Shown: positions 10,834 to 19,088 of the stretch, piece after piece
Layout of the letters: each line of letters starts with the position of its first letter
How positions within the stretch are numbered: the first letter of the stretch is position 1
DNA from: Hyphobacterium sp. SN044
GTDB taxonomy: Bacteria; Pseudomonadota; Alphaproteobacteria; Caulobacterales; Maricaulaceae
Length of the DNA: 64,000 nt
Direction of reading: 5' to 3'
Assembly (NCBI RefSeq): GCF_021864465.1
Contig: NZ_JAKKUV010000006.1
Span: 181,197-245,196 of the forward strand
The notes under the pieces: model-generated
Told to the model about the DNA's origin: nothing
Seen by the model: the letters and a program-made list of their open reading frames with translations, nothing else
Databases searched by the model: none
Program-made: the position numbers and the translations under genes

Positions 10834-13008
10834 TCAGACGAAACTGTAGGGTTCGACGTCGAATGTCACGCGCACGGAGGGCGGCTGCTTCACACGCGCC
10901 CGCCACGCGGAGAGATAAGCCGACAGATCGACACTTCGTTCCGCCCGGACGAGCAGACGCCGCCGCCAGCGCCCCCGGATCACGCCATAGCGCGGCTCCG
11001 CCGGACCCCAGATCGTGATGCCGTCCGCCATCGGCGCACATCGTGCGACTTCGGCCGCGGCTTTCTCGACGCGGTCCTCCGACTGCGCGGAAATCATCAC
11101 CGAGGCGAGCCGGCCATAGGGCGGCAGTTGCAACATCTCCCGGGACGCCCGCTCGACATCGAGGAAGGCATCCCGGTCGCCCGCGACCAGCGCGGCGATG
11201 GCGTCATGTTCCGGGTCGTGGGTCTGCAGGAGCGCCCGGCCCGGCCTGTCGGCCCGGCCTGCCCGGCCCGCGACCTGCACCAGCGTCTGATAGGTCCGCT
11301 CTCCGGCGCGCGGATCACCGCCCGCCAGACCCAGATCGGCATCGACCACGCCGACCAGCGTCAGGTGCGGGAAATTGTGTCCCTTCGCGGCGATCTGCGT
11401 ACCGACGAGAATGTCGATCTCGCCGCGCTCCATCCGGCCGACCAGCTGGCGGATCGCCTCCGCCCCGCCCGTCATGTCGGAGGAGAAAAGCTCGATTGTC
11501 GCGTCCGGGAAGTGCGCCGCGGCTTCCTCCGCGATCCGCTCGACACCCGGCCCCACACTGGTCAGCGAATCCCGCGCGCCGCAATTCGGACAGACGTCGG
11601 GCTTCGGCATGGAAAAGCCGGTCAGATGGCAGACCAGCATGCCGGTGAAACGGTGTTCGACCAGCATGGTCTGCGTGTCCGGCGCGGTCATGCGGTGCCC
11701 GCAATCCCGGCACAGCACGAGCGGCGCATAGCCCCGCCGGTTGAGGAAGAGCAGGACCTGCTCGCCCGCCGCCAGCGTCTCCTTCATCGCCGCGACCATG
11801 GGATCGGACAGCCAGCGCCCGGCGGGCGGGGCATGCTGGCGAAGATCGATCGTCTCGATCTGCGGCAGGACGGCGGTTCCGACCCGGGCCGGCAACGGAA
11901 CGTGGACATAGCGGCCCGACCGCGCATTCACGAGGCTTTCCAGCGACGGTGTCGCCGAGGCCAGCACCACCGCCGCCCCGTCGATCTTCGCCCGCGCCAC
12001 GGCGAGGTCCCGCGCCTGATAGATCAGCCCGTCGGACTGCTTGTAGGTCGGGTCATGTTCCTCATCGACGACGGCAAGGCGCAGATTGCGGAAGGGCAGG
12101 AAGACGCTCGACCGCGCCCCGATCACAATCCGCGCCCGGCCCTCATTGATCTCGCGCCAGACCCGGCGGCGCTCCTTCGGCGGCAGGCCGGAATGCCAGA
12201 CCGCCGGCTCGGCGCCGAACCGGTCGGTGAAACGTTTGAGGATGGACTGCGTCAGTGCGATTTCGGGCAGCAGGACCAGGACCTGACCATTGGCGGCGCT
12301 CTTCAGCGCCTCGCCGATCGCCTCGAAATACACCTCCGTCTTGCCCGACCCGGTCACCCCGTCGAGGAGGGCGCACTGGAAGCCCCCGGCGCGGACCAGC
12401 CGCTTCAGTGTGTCGGCCGCGCCCGCCTGCAATTCCGACAGGTCGAGGCCCGGCCGGTCCGGATCGGGGTCCGGGAAGGGCGGATCCTTCGGCAGGTCGA
12501 AGCTTTCGAGCGCCCCGGCGTCGACCAGTCCTTTGATCACGCCGGAACTGACACCCGCCTCGCGGGCGATCTCCGCGGCGGTCGGCGCTTCGAGGGCCTG
12601 CATCGCGTCGAGCACCTTTTCCCGCGCCGGGGTCATGCGCGCCGGCGGGCGGCCGGTCAGCCGGTAGACCGTATCGGTCGGCGACGGCATCAGCGAATCC
12701 TCGCCGCGTAGGATGGTGCGCAGGACGATGCCCGGCGGCTGGACGAGATAGCGCGCCGCCCAGTCGACGAAGCGCACCGTCGTGTGGCTGAGACCCGCCG
12801 CGTCATAGCGCTGCGAGACCGTCTTCAGCGCCCGCTTGCCGTCATCGGATTTGAGGTCCCAGACGACGCCGCGCGCTTCCCGCTTGCCCAGCGGCGCGAC
12901 GACGTGGTCGCCGATCGACAGATCCATCCCCTCCGGCACCGCATAGTCGAAGGCTTCCGGCAAGGGCAGCGGAAACAGGATCGACGCGCAGACTTTCAGT
13001 GTGGGCAC
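10834..13008 (-). CDS. priA: Primosomal protein N' (replication restart helicase PriA)
   Basis: A 724-residue superfamily 2 helicase that reloads the replisome at collapsed forks. It has an N-terminal DNA-binding part (VCASILFPLPLPEAFDYAVP), Walker A DGVTGSGKTEVYFEAI near residue 200, DEEHD (motif II) and QVAGRAGRADRPG (motif VI). The zinc region around residues 431-476 is reduced: CRDCG, a single Cys in VCHLTGF and CPNCG are present, but the second CxxC is replaced (APDTQT) and the partner Cys of CHxC is Thr. So one zinc site looks intact and the other has lost three of four ligands. This may be normal for the lineage. It lies 25 bases upstream of terC and is divergent from DUF484. Confidence 0.96.
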   Translation of the reverse strand: MPTLKVCASILFPLPLPEAFDYAVPEGMDLSIGDHVVAPLGKREARGVVWDLKSDDGKRALKTVSQRYDAAGLSHTTVRFVDWAARYLVQPPGIVLRTILRGEDSLMPSPTDTVYRLTGRPPARMTPAREKVLDAMQALEAPTAAEIAREAGVSSGVIKGLVDAGALESFDLPKDPPFPDPDPDRPGLDLSELQAGAADTLKRLVRAGGFQCALLDGVTGSGKTEVYFEAIGEALKSAANGQVLVLLPEIALTQSILKRFTDRFGAEPAVWHSGLPPKERRRVWREINEGRARIVIGARSSVFLPFRNLRLAVVDEEHDPTYKQSDGLIYQARDLAVARAKIDGAAVVLASATPSLESLVNARSGRYVHVPLPARVGTAVLPQIETIDLRQHAPPAGRWLSDPMVAAMKETLAAGEQVLLFLNRRGYAPLVLCRDCGHRMTAPDTQTMLVEHRFTGMLVCHLTGFSMPKPDVCPNCGARDSLTSVGPGVERIAEEAAAHFPDATIELFSSDMTGGAEAIRQLVGRMERGEIDILVGTQIAAKGHNFPHLTLVGVVDADLGLAGGDPRAGERTYQTLVQVAGRAGRADRPGRALLQTHDPEHDAIAALVAGDRDAFLDVERASREMLQLPPYGRLASVMISAQSEDRVEKAAAEVARCAPMADGITIWGPAEPRYGVIRGRWRRRLLVRAERSVDLSAYLSAWRARVKQPPSVRVTFDVEPYSFV

Positions 13009-13154
13009 AGGGGCGGGGTCCGTTCGGAAGCGACTCGGACTTCAGTGTAGCGAAGCGATCGGACGAGACGAAGTTTCGTCAGCCGCGTTAGGGGAATCCC
13101 AACCGGTCCGCGCTAGCCTGCCCTCATAAAAATCGGAAAACCGATGGTGGGAAA

Positions 13155-13838
13155 ATGGAAGCGAACTCGAACGCGCGCGGCATGGCCGCGCCCGGCGGAT
13201 ACGACATGGCAGCCATCCGTCAGGCCCTGATGGACAATCCCGACTGGGTCCGCCACGACCCCGAGCTGATGCAGCGCATCGCCGGGACGGAGGCGGGCGG
13301 CAATGTCGTCGATTTCAACGCCGTTGTTCGCGATCGCCTGCTCGCCGAGAACCGCCGCCTGAAAGCCTCCCGCGAATACATGGCGGAAACCGCCCGCGCC
13401 AACCTCGCCCTGATGGGCCGGACACAGGTCGCGGCCCTTTCGCTTATGGACTGCGCCGAGCTTGCCGATCTCGACACCATGTGCGTTACCACGCTTCCGG
13501 TCTCGCTCGGCGTCGATGCCGTCACTGTCCTGACCGAGGGCGTGACCCCGCTCGCCGGTTCGCTGGCCATTCGCCCGGCGGCGCCAGGCTTTGGCGACCA
13601 GCTGCTGGGCGACGACAATGACTATACCGGCCCGGTCAGCGGCCCGACCGCCCAGGCCGTGTTCGGCAAGCCCATGGGATCGCAAGCCCTCGCCCGCCTC
13701 GATTTCGAGGGCGTGGCCGGCCTCCTGGCCCTTGGCAGCCGCGATGAAGACATGTTCGAACCGGGCCAGGGCACGGAATTCCTGAGCTTCCTGGCGCGTG
13801 CGATGGAAAGGCGGATCACCCCCTGGCTGAGGGACTGA
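13155..13838 (+). CDS. DUF484 family protein
   Basis: A 227-residue cytoplasmic protein of the DUF484 family, a GAF-like fold with an N-terminal helix; the function is unknown. The opening IRQALMDNPDWVRHDPELM and the middle VVDFNAVVRDRLLAENRRL are typical, followed by the GAF-like core and the C-terminal FLARAMERRITPWL. In many proteobacteria DUF484 is encoded directly upstream of xerC, as here. The ATG at 13155 follows GGTGGGAAA. Its stop codon (13836-13838) overlaps the presumed CTG start of xerC, suggesting translational coupling. Confidence 0.85.
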   Translation: MEANSNARGMAAPGGYDMAAIRQALMDNPDWVRHDPELMQRIAGTEAGGNVVDFNAVVRDRLLAENRRLKASREYMAETARANLALMGRTQVAALSLMDCAELADLDTMCVTTLPVSLGVDAVTVLTEGVTPLAGSLAIRPAAPGFGDQLLGDDNDYTGPVSGPTAQAVFGKPMGSQALARLDFEGVAGLLALGSRDEDMFEPGQGTEFLSFLARAMERRITPWLRD

Positions 13839-14779
13839 CCACACCGGCCGCGACCGCGCTGGCCCATTATCTCGATCACCTTGCCGGTGAGCGCCGCTCG
13901 AGTGCGCGCACGATCGAGGCCTATGGCCGGGATCTGGGCGGCTTTCTCGCCTTCATGACCGATCATCTGGCACAGGCGCCGGACCTCGCCGCCCTGTCCA
14001 GCCTCAAGGCAGCGGAATACCGCGCCTGGATGGCGGCGCGCCGGCGTGACGGCCTGTCGGCCCGCTCGCTGGCCCGTGAGCTCTCCGCCGTGCGCGGCTT
14101 CTTCCGCTACGTCCAGCGCCGATGGGGAATCGACGCGCCGGGTCTGCTCGTTGTCGAGGGTCCGAAACTGCCGCGATCGAAACCCAAGCCCGTTTCCGAG
14201 GACGCGGCTGCTCGCCTGCTCGACGAAGCGGGCCAGCGCGGCGGTGAAGCCTGGATCGAGGCGCGGGATGCTGCGCTGGTCGCCCTCCTCTATGGCTGCG
14301 GCCTGCGCCTGTCCGAAGCGCTGTCGCTGACCGGTGCGGATACGCCCCTTCCGCAAAGCCTTCGGATCACCGGCAAGGGCAACAAGACCCGCATCGTACC
14401 GGTACTGCCTGCCGTCCGGACCGCCGTCGAGACTTATGCCGGTCTCTGCCCGTTCGAACTGGCGAAGGAGGCACCGCTCTTTCGAGCCGCGCGCGGCGGC
14501 CCCCTCGGCCCCCGCGCCGTGCAGAAGCTGATGCAGACCCTCCGCTCGCGCCTCGGCCTCGGCCCGTCGGCAACCCCGCACGCGCTACGGCACGCCTTTG
14601 CCACTCACCTCCTCGCCCATGGCGGGGATCTGCGCGCGATCCAGGAACTTCTCGGCCATGCCAGCCTGTCGACCACGCAGGTCTATGCCGACATCGAGCC
14701 GGCCCGGCTCATGGCGGTGCACGCCGCCGCCCATCCGCGGGCCAGAAACCGCGACCGGAACCGCCTGCCGCGCAACTGA
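13835..14779 (+). CDS. xerC: Tyrosine recombinase XerC with an apparent CTG start
   Basis: A tyrosine recombinase that resolves chromosome dimers at dif together with XerD. The catalytic set is complete: Arg in GCGLRLSEALSL, Lys in ITGKGNKTRIVP, HALRHAFATHLL, the His of LLGHASLSTTQVY and the Tyr nucleophile in the same stretch. The N-terminal core-binding domain (ALAHYLDHLAGERRSSARTI) is clearly coded from 13835 onward, yet from the frame's opening at 13748 to the ATG at 13955 there is no ATG, GTG or TTG. The best start is CTG at 13835, forming CTGA with the DUF484 stop; CTG at 13823 has AAGGCGG eight bases upstream and is an alternative. Starting at 13955 would delete 40 conserved residues. 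A base error is the other explanation. Confidence 0.85.
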   Translation: MTTPAATALAHYLDHLAGERRSSARTIEAYGRDLGGFLAFMTDHLAQAPDLAALSSLKAAEYRAWMAARRRDGLSARSLARELSAVRGFFRYVQRRWGIDAPGLLVVEGPKLPRSKPKPVSEDAAARLLDEAGQRGGEAWIEARDAALVALLYGCGLRLSEALSLTGADTPLPQSLRITGKGNKTRIVPVLPAVRTAVETYAGLCPFELAKEAPLFRAARGGPLGPRAVQKLMQTLRSRLGLGPSATPHALRHAFATHLLAHGGDLRAIQELLGHASLSTTQVYADIEPARLMAVHAAAHPRARNRDRNRLPRN

Positions 14780-14847
14780 ATCCCTTCATGCGCAGTTCAT
14801 GGCGACACGCCATAGTGCGCCGAAATCCAGCCACAGGATGCTGACCC

Positions 14848-15462
14848 ATGCTTTCGCTTGTCTCCGCCCTCGTCCTCGCCGCGTCGCTGTCGGGCCAGGA
14901 GGCGACACCTGAACAGCAGGCCGCCGACGAGATTGCGCAGAATTTCGATGAAGGGGTCGAGTCGCCGGAATCCTGGGCCGACGGGCTCGTCGGGTCTCTG
15001 ATCGATGTCGCCGAAATCGCCTCTCCCGAGGGCCGTATCGTGATCGACGACCCGGACAGCCTGTCCGCGGACCTCGCCGACATCATGGGGGCCATCTGGC
15101 CGACCCTGCAGCAGGGCGACGGCAATAATGGCGAATTCGGTCTCAGCTTTGACCTGCACACTTATGGCGCCGGAGAGACCCGCGCAGGCGACGAGATGTG
15201 TCCAGCCGGGAGCGAGGGCGTGGCCTATGAAGGCCCGTTCGAGGATGCCGGGCCGGGCACCACGGTGCGCGTGTGCCGCGGCTATGAGGAAACGCCGGAG
15301 GGCGACTTCTACGGCCAGGCCATCGTGCTCTCGAACGGACCGCGCGAAGGCGTCTTCATCTTCACGCTGCTCACCACGAATGACGAAACGGCCGAGCCGA
15401 TCGCCGATGCCGGTGCGCTGATCAGCGAGCGCCTTGCCGCCTCGGTCCGCTTCCCCGGCTGA
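14848..15462 (+). CDS. Secreted hypothetical protein
   Basis: A 204-residue protein that I do not recognise. A short hydrophobic N-terminus (MLSLVSALVLAASLSG) looks like a Sec signal peptide cleaved before QEATPEQQ. The mature part is acidic and holds two cysteines (DEMCPAG and VRVCRGY) that could form a disulfide. The C-terminal half has alternating hydrophobic residues suggesting a beta-sheet (FYGQAIVLSNGPREGVFIFT). It starts 68 bases after xerC on the same strand but shows no functional link. A periplasmic role is inferred. Confidence 0.65.
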   Translation: MLSLVSALVLAASLSGQEATPEQQAADEIAQNFDEGVESPESWADGLVGSLIDVAEIASPEGRIVIDDPDSLSADLADIMGAIWPTLQQGDGNNGEFGLSFDLHTYGAGETRAGDEMCPAGSEGVAYEGPFEDAGPGTTVRVCRGYEETPEGDFYGQAIVLSNGPREGVFIFTLLTTNDETAEPIADAGALISERLAASVRFPG

Positions 15463-15495
15463 CTTCCGCCAAACGGCTTGCAATGCTGCGCGAGT

Positions 15496-15524
15496 CCCGT
15501 CACTTTGAATTATAAAGTGACGGG
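15496..15524. promoter_or_regulatory. Perfect palindromic operator before the membrane protein/winged-helix pair
   Basis: CCCGTCACTTT (15496-15506) is repeated inverted as AAAGTGACGGG (15514-15524) around the 7-base spacer GAATTAT. The right arm runs to the ribosome-binding GGGAG, eight bases before the ATG. The spacer/arm junction contains TATAAA, a possible -10. It is the likely binding site of the winged-helix regulator coded by the second gene; an RNA hairpin masking the ribosome site is another possibility. Confidence 0.7.
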
Positions 15525-15532
15525 AGATCGCC

Positions 15533-16150
15533 ATGAATGCGCATGCCGAACAGGACATTGCCTGGCTCAAATCTCTGGCTGAGTCCGGGGCTCAGGCACC
15601 GCTCATAGGCGGGCGCTATCTCCTCCTCTGGGGCGGGCTTTCCGTTCTCGCGACCTTCGCACACGGCCTTGTCGTTGCGGGACTGCTGCCGGTACCGATG
15701 GCAAGCGTCGGCTTCATCTGGCTCGTTTACGGCATTGCCGGCGGTGTCGCCTCGCGCCTCATCGGCAGCGGGCTCGGTGACAAGCCAGGCGCAACTTCGG
15801 CGGCAAACCGGGTATCACGCGCCGCCTGGACCACGGTCGGGTTCGGCATCTTCGGATATGTGCTGGCGATCGTGCTCTGGACGTCGGCCTTCGGTGCGCC
15901 CGTCCTGCTGTTTGACAGCATACTGACGATCGCCTTCTTCGGGTATGCCTTCGCCTTCTCGGTGACGGCAGCGCTCTCCGGTCTGAAATGGCTCTATGGC
16001 CCGGCGCTGCTCTCTGGCCTCGCGGCGATGGCGACGCCGGTCCTCTACGGCAGCGCGGCGCTCTATTTCGGCGCCTCGGCCGTCATTCTGACTGCCGCTG
16101 TCCTGCCCGGCGCGGCGATGATGATGCGCGAACCCGGGAAGGCTGCATGA
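15533..16150 (+). CDS. Integral membrane protein paired with a winged-helix regulator
   Basis: A 205-residue protein with about six hydrophobic segments: around residues 26-46, 49-70, 98-119, 120-140, 147-165 and 167-190. A soluble N-terminus precedes them (MNAHAEQDIAWLKSLAESG). I do not recognise a named domain; homologous pairs of a multi-pass membrane protein and a small winged-helix regulator occur widely. The ATG at 15533 follows GGGAGA. The gene ends with an ATGA overlap with the regulator, so the two form a coupled operon behind a perfect palindrome. The function is unknown. Confidence 0.75.
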   Translation: MNAHAEQDIAWLKSLAESGAQAPLIGGRYLLLWGGLSVLATFAHGLVVAGLLPVPMASVGFIWLVYGIAGGVASRLIGSGLGDKPGATSAANRVSRAAWTTVGFGIFGYVLAIVLWTSAFGAPVLLFDSILTIAFFGYAFAFSVTAALSGLKWLYGPALLSGLAAMATPVLYGSAALYFGASAVILTAAVLPGAAMMMREPGKAA

Positions 16151-16452
16151 ACGAGCAGAGGTTCGACGCCGCGGCGCTCGACGATGTCATCCATTCCAAG
16201 CTGAGGCTCGGGATCATGGCCTATCTGTCGGGCGTGGAATCCGCGACCTTCGGAGAGTTGAAGGAACGCACGGGCGCGACGGACGGCAATCTCTCGGTCA
16301 GCCTCAGAAAGCTTGAAGAGACCGGCTATATCGCGATCGACAAGCGTTTTGTCGGCCGCCGGCCGCAAACCCGGGCCAGCCTGACGGATGCCGGGCGTTC
16401 GGCCTGGCTCGCCTATCTCGACCAGATGCGGAATCTGCTCGGCGGCGCGTGA
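16147..16452 (+). CDS. Winged-helix transcriptional regulator
   Basis: A 101-residue single-domain DNA-binding protein. The sequence KLRLGIMAYLSGVESATFGE, ELKERTGATDGNLSVSLRKL and EETGYIAIDKRFVGRRPQTR is a typical winged helix-turn-helix of the stand-alone MarR/PadR-like type (winged-helix DNA-binding, YjjM/Lrp-unrelated), with the recognition helix at DGNLSVSLRKLEE. No sensor domain is visible. The start ATG at 16147 overlaps the upstream stop (ATGA). By position it most likely represses its own operon through the palindrome at 15496-15524; that link is inferred. Its stop abuts the convergent GNAT gene with no gap. Confidence 0.8.
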   Translation: MNEQRFDAAALDDVIHSKLRLGIMAYLSGVESATFGELKERTGATDGNLSVSLRKLEETGYIAIDKRFVGRRPQTRASLTDAGRSAWLAYLDQMRNLLGGA

Positions 16453-17016
16453 TCAGGCCGCGGCGGCGCGGCGGGGACGCTCGTAGCGCACGACGCGCTC
16501 GCCCTCGTCCGGATCGTCGAACGTCTCGGTCTCCACGAATCCGGTCTTCTCCAGAACACGCTGTGACGCAGTGAGGTGTGGCAAAGTGTGCGCGATGATC
16601 CGCTTCACGCGCGGGTCGGATTCCGCCCAGTCGAGCAGGCCTTCGACGGCCTCGGTCGCCAGCCCCTGTTCGCGGAATGACAGCAGCATGGAATAGCCGA
16701 CCTCGACCGTGCCGCTTGCGTCGGGCGCGCCCTTGAAGCCCCCCGCCCCGACCAGACGGTCGGGCTGTCCGGCAACACCCGGCCAGATGAACACCCAGGT
16801 CAGCCAGCCGGCCTCGTCCGGATCGGCGTTGAGCCGGTCATCAAGCCGGGTCAGCGCCTCGCCATCCATCAGTTCCGGCGGCCAGACGATCTCGTGGCGC
16901 ACCCCGAGGGCGTCGAAGAAGGCTGCACGGTCCTCGATCTGCAGCCGGGACAGTGACGTGTTGAGCGCCACCAGCTTCAGCCGCTTTGTCCGGATCTCGA
17001 TCAACCGTTCGGTCAT
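16453..17016 (-). CDS. GNAT family acetyltransferase (RimJ/RimL type)
   Basis: A 187-residue N-acetyltransferase of the RimJ/RimL group. The opening IEIRTKRLKLVAL, the strand-turn VEVGYSMLLSFREQGLATEA (acetyl-CoA-binding R/Q-x-x-G-x-A/G equivalent in REQGLATEA) and the C-terminal ASQRVLEKTGFVETETFD are all present. The substrate cannot be told from sequence; ribosomal-protein or small-molecule acetylation are both possible. The gene stands alone, convergent with the winged-helix operon and upstream of nothing in the same direction. Confidence 0.82.
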   Translation of the reverse strand: MTERLIEIRTKRLKLVALNTSLSRLQIEDRAAFFDALGVRHEIVWPPELMDGEALTRLDDRLNADPDEAGWLTWVFIWPGVAGQPDRLVGAGGFKGAPDASGTVEVGYSMLLSFREQGLATEAVEGLLDWAESDPRVKRIIAHTLPHLTASQRVLEKTGFVETETFDDPDEGERVVRYERPRRAAAA

Positions 17017-17210
17017 TCTGCCTTCCGCGATTCAAGAGTCGCCACGCGACCGAAGAACGCGCGGCAGGATAGTCTGGTTTCGGCAAGCCACCTCGTGCCG
17101 GAGCGCGGGGGACGCATGCCGACACACCAATCCTAGCACGGATAGACCTGATTCTCGTGTAAATTGTTTGTCAGACGAGCCGAAAACCGGCCGTGATCGG
17201 GTCTTCCCGA

Positions 17211-18617
17211 TTACATCTGCATCGTCCAGCCTTCCACGCCCATGGCCGCCTGGCGGATCGCCTCCGTCATCGTCGGGTGGGGGTGGCTGGTCCGGGCAAT
17301 ATCCTCGGACGCGGCGCGGAACTCGAGCGCCAGCGCGGCTTCCGCGATCATCTCGCCCACGCCCTTGCCGATCATGTGGACGCCCAGAACCTCGTCCGTC
17401 TTCGCATCGGCCAGAACTTTGACGAGGCCGTCCGTCTCGTGATTGGCCCGGGCGCGCGAATTCGCGAGGAAGGGGAATTTCCCGACCTTGTAGGCGCGGC
17501 CGGATTCTTTCAGCTGCTCCTCGGTCTGTCCGACCGACGCGATTTCCGGATTGGTGTAAACCACGCCCGGAATGGCGTTGTAGTTGACGTGCCCGGCCTT
17601 GCCCGCAATGCGTTCGGCACAGGCGACGCCCTCGTCCTCGGCCTTGTGCGCCAGCATTGCGCCATGCGTGCAGTCGCCGACAACCCAGACATTCTCCGCG
17701 CTCGTCTGCCAGTGATCATTGGCAATGAAGCCGCGCTTGTCGGTTTCGATCCCGACCGTCTCCAGACCGAGACCTTCCGTATACGGACGGCGTCCGATGC
17801 AGACGAGCACCGTATCGGCTTCGAGCGCCTCATCCGAGCCTCCAGAGGCAGCCTCTGTCGCAACCGACAGCTGGCCATTCTCGCCTTCGCTGACGCCGGT
17901 CACCTTGCGGCCGAGCTTGAAGCTCATCCCCTGCTTGGCGAAGATCTTCTGGGCCTGCTTGGCGATCTCGCCGTCCATGCCCGGCAGGATGCGGTCGAGA
18001 TATTCCACGACCGTGACCTCGGCACCGAGGCGGCGCCAGACCGACCCGAGTTCCAGCCCGATCACGCCGGCACCGATCAGCACCAGCTTGCCCGGCACCT
18101 TCTCCAGCGACAGCGCCCCGGTCGAGGACACGACACGCCTCTCGTCGATCTCGACGCCCGGCAGCGGCGTCACTTCCGACCCGGTCGCGATGACGATATG
18201 CTTCGTCTTCAGCGTTTGCGTCTTGCCATCCGTGTCTTCGACGACGACTTCGCCCTTGCCGGCGATGCGGCCCTTGCCGCGGATGTGATCGACCTTGTTC
18301 TTCTTCAGCAAGCCCGCAACGCCCTTGGTCAGGCCGGTCACCGCCTCCTGCTTGCGCGCCATCATCGTCTCAAGGTCGTAGGACAGTTCGCCGGTCTTGA
18401 TCCCGAAGCCTTCGAAATCCTTCGCCGCCGTCTCGTAGAGTTCCGAAGCGTGCAGGAGCGCCTTTGACGGGATGCAGCCGACATTGAGGCAGGTGCCGCC
18501 GAGCGTGTCGCGCATCTCGATACAGGCGGTCTTCAGTCCCAGCTGACCGGCCCGGATGGCGCAATTATAGCCGCCGGGACCACCCCCGATGATGACGACG
18601 TCGTAGCTCTCGGACAT
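17211..18617 (-). CDS. lpdA: Dihydrolipoamide dehydrogenase (E3)
   Basis: The 468-residue flavoprotein E3 that reoxidises lipoyl groups of 2-oxoacid dehydrogenase complexes with NAD. It has the FAD fold VVIIGGGPGGYNCAIRAGQL, the redox disulfide GGTCLNVGCIPSKALLHASE, the NAD-binding VLIGAGVIGLELGSVW, and the C-terminal HAHPT-type interface motif seen as ARTSHPHPTMTEA with the catalytic His. In alphaproteobacteria this copy usually follows sucAB; here it lies 2.7 kb downstream of odhB on the same strand, with other genes between, and is presumed to serve 2-oxoglutarate dehydrogenase and perhaps other complexes. Confidence 0.97.
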   Translation of the reverse strand: MSESYDVVIIGGGPGGYNCAIRAGQLGLKTACIEMRDTLGGTCLNVGCIPSKALLHASELYETAAKDFEGFGIKTGELSYDLETMMARKQEAVTGLTKGVAGLLKKNKVDHIRGKGRIAGKGEVVVEDTDGKTQTLKTKHIVIATGSEVTPLPGVEIDERRVVSSTGALSLEKVPGKLVLIGAGVIGLELGSVWRRLGAEVTVVEYLDRILPGMDGEIAKQAQKIFAKQGMSFKLGRKVTGVSEGENGQLSVATEAASGGSDEALEADTVLVCIGRRPYTEGLGLETVGIETDKRGFIANDHWQTSAENVWVVGDCTHGAMLAHKAEDEGVACAERIAGKAGHVNYNAIPGVVYTNPEIASVGQTEEQLKESGRAYKVGKFPFLANSRARANHETDGLVKVLADAKTDEVLGVHMIGKGVGEMIAEAALALEFRAASEDIARTSHPHPTMTEAIRQAAMGVEGWTMQM

Positions 18618-18762
18618 GGCGGATTTCCCTTGCGGCAGGCGGGTGTCGGTGCGTTGGCGCGCACCCTACTCCGGCACGCGCGCCCGTCAATGCGTCCGCA
18701 CGCCCCGGAACGGTCATAAGGGCCATGCCGTTATGTATGCAGAGCGATGAAGGAAACGCCCC

Positions 18763-19020
18763 ATGGCTGTCACCACCCATCCCCCCGAACGGAAGCGCCC
18801 GCGGCGCACCCTGTCGCGCGGCATCATCAAGGGCAGCCTGATCGGTGCCGTGATCGGCCTCGTGGCCGCGGCCATCCTCGTCTTTTCCCTGGGTGCGGTC
18901 CGCCCGACGGAACAACTGGCCGTGGAGGCCTTCCTCTATCTCGGCTTCGAGGCAGGCTTTGCCGGCGCCATCATCGGCGGCCTGCTCGCCGGCCTCAGCC
19001 GGTTGAGGAATACGGCCTGA
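18763..19020 (+). CDS. Small membrane protein of unknown function
   Basis: An 85-residue protein with a basic N-terminus (PPERKRPRRTLSRG) and two hydrophobic segments, about residues 24-45 (GSLIGAVIGLVAAAILVFSLG) and 57-76 (YLGFEAGFAGAIIGGLLAGL), both rich in glycine (GxxxG-like packing). I do not recognise a family. The ATG at 18763 has AAGGAA upstream. It is divergent from lpdA, and the downstream nitroreductase-like gene has its own operator region. Confidence 0.6.
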   Translation: MAVTTHPPERKRPRRTLSRGIIKGSLIGAVIGLVAAAILVFSLGAVRPTEQLAVEAFLYLGFEAGFAGAIIGGLLAGLSRLRNTA

Positions 19021-19031
19021 CACGAATTTGC

Positions 19032-19075
19032 TTGCACTCCGGTTCATCGTTGGACAATTTGGTTCAACGTTGAAC
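19032..19075 (+). promoter_or_regulatory. Promoter with two tandem operator-like palindromes
   Basis: GTTCAACGTTGAAC (19062-19075) is a perfect 14-bp palindrome, and a related imperfect copy, GTTCATCGTTGGAC, starts exactly 20 bases upstream (19042). TTGCAC at 19032 and CAATTT at 19055 could be -35 and -10. A 20-bp phase places both sites on the same DNA face. The MarR regulator coded two genes on is the natural candidate ligand. Confidence 0.65.
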
Positions 19076-19088
19076 TAATGGGTGCGAC

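Noticed and set aside
10183-12711. Long open frame antisense to terC and priA (842 codons)
   Set aside because: Arg/Pro-rich, no recognisable domain, and wholly opposite two well-identified genes.
13110-13125. GCTAGCC as a -10 before DUF484
   Set aside because: No fitting -35 at the right distance, so not listed as a promoter.
17196-17211. Small hairpin ATCGGG/CCCGAT at the lpdA stop
   Set aside because: Only six pairs and no adjoining T-run, so not called as a terminator.
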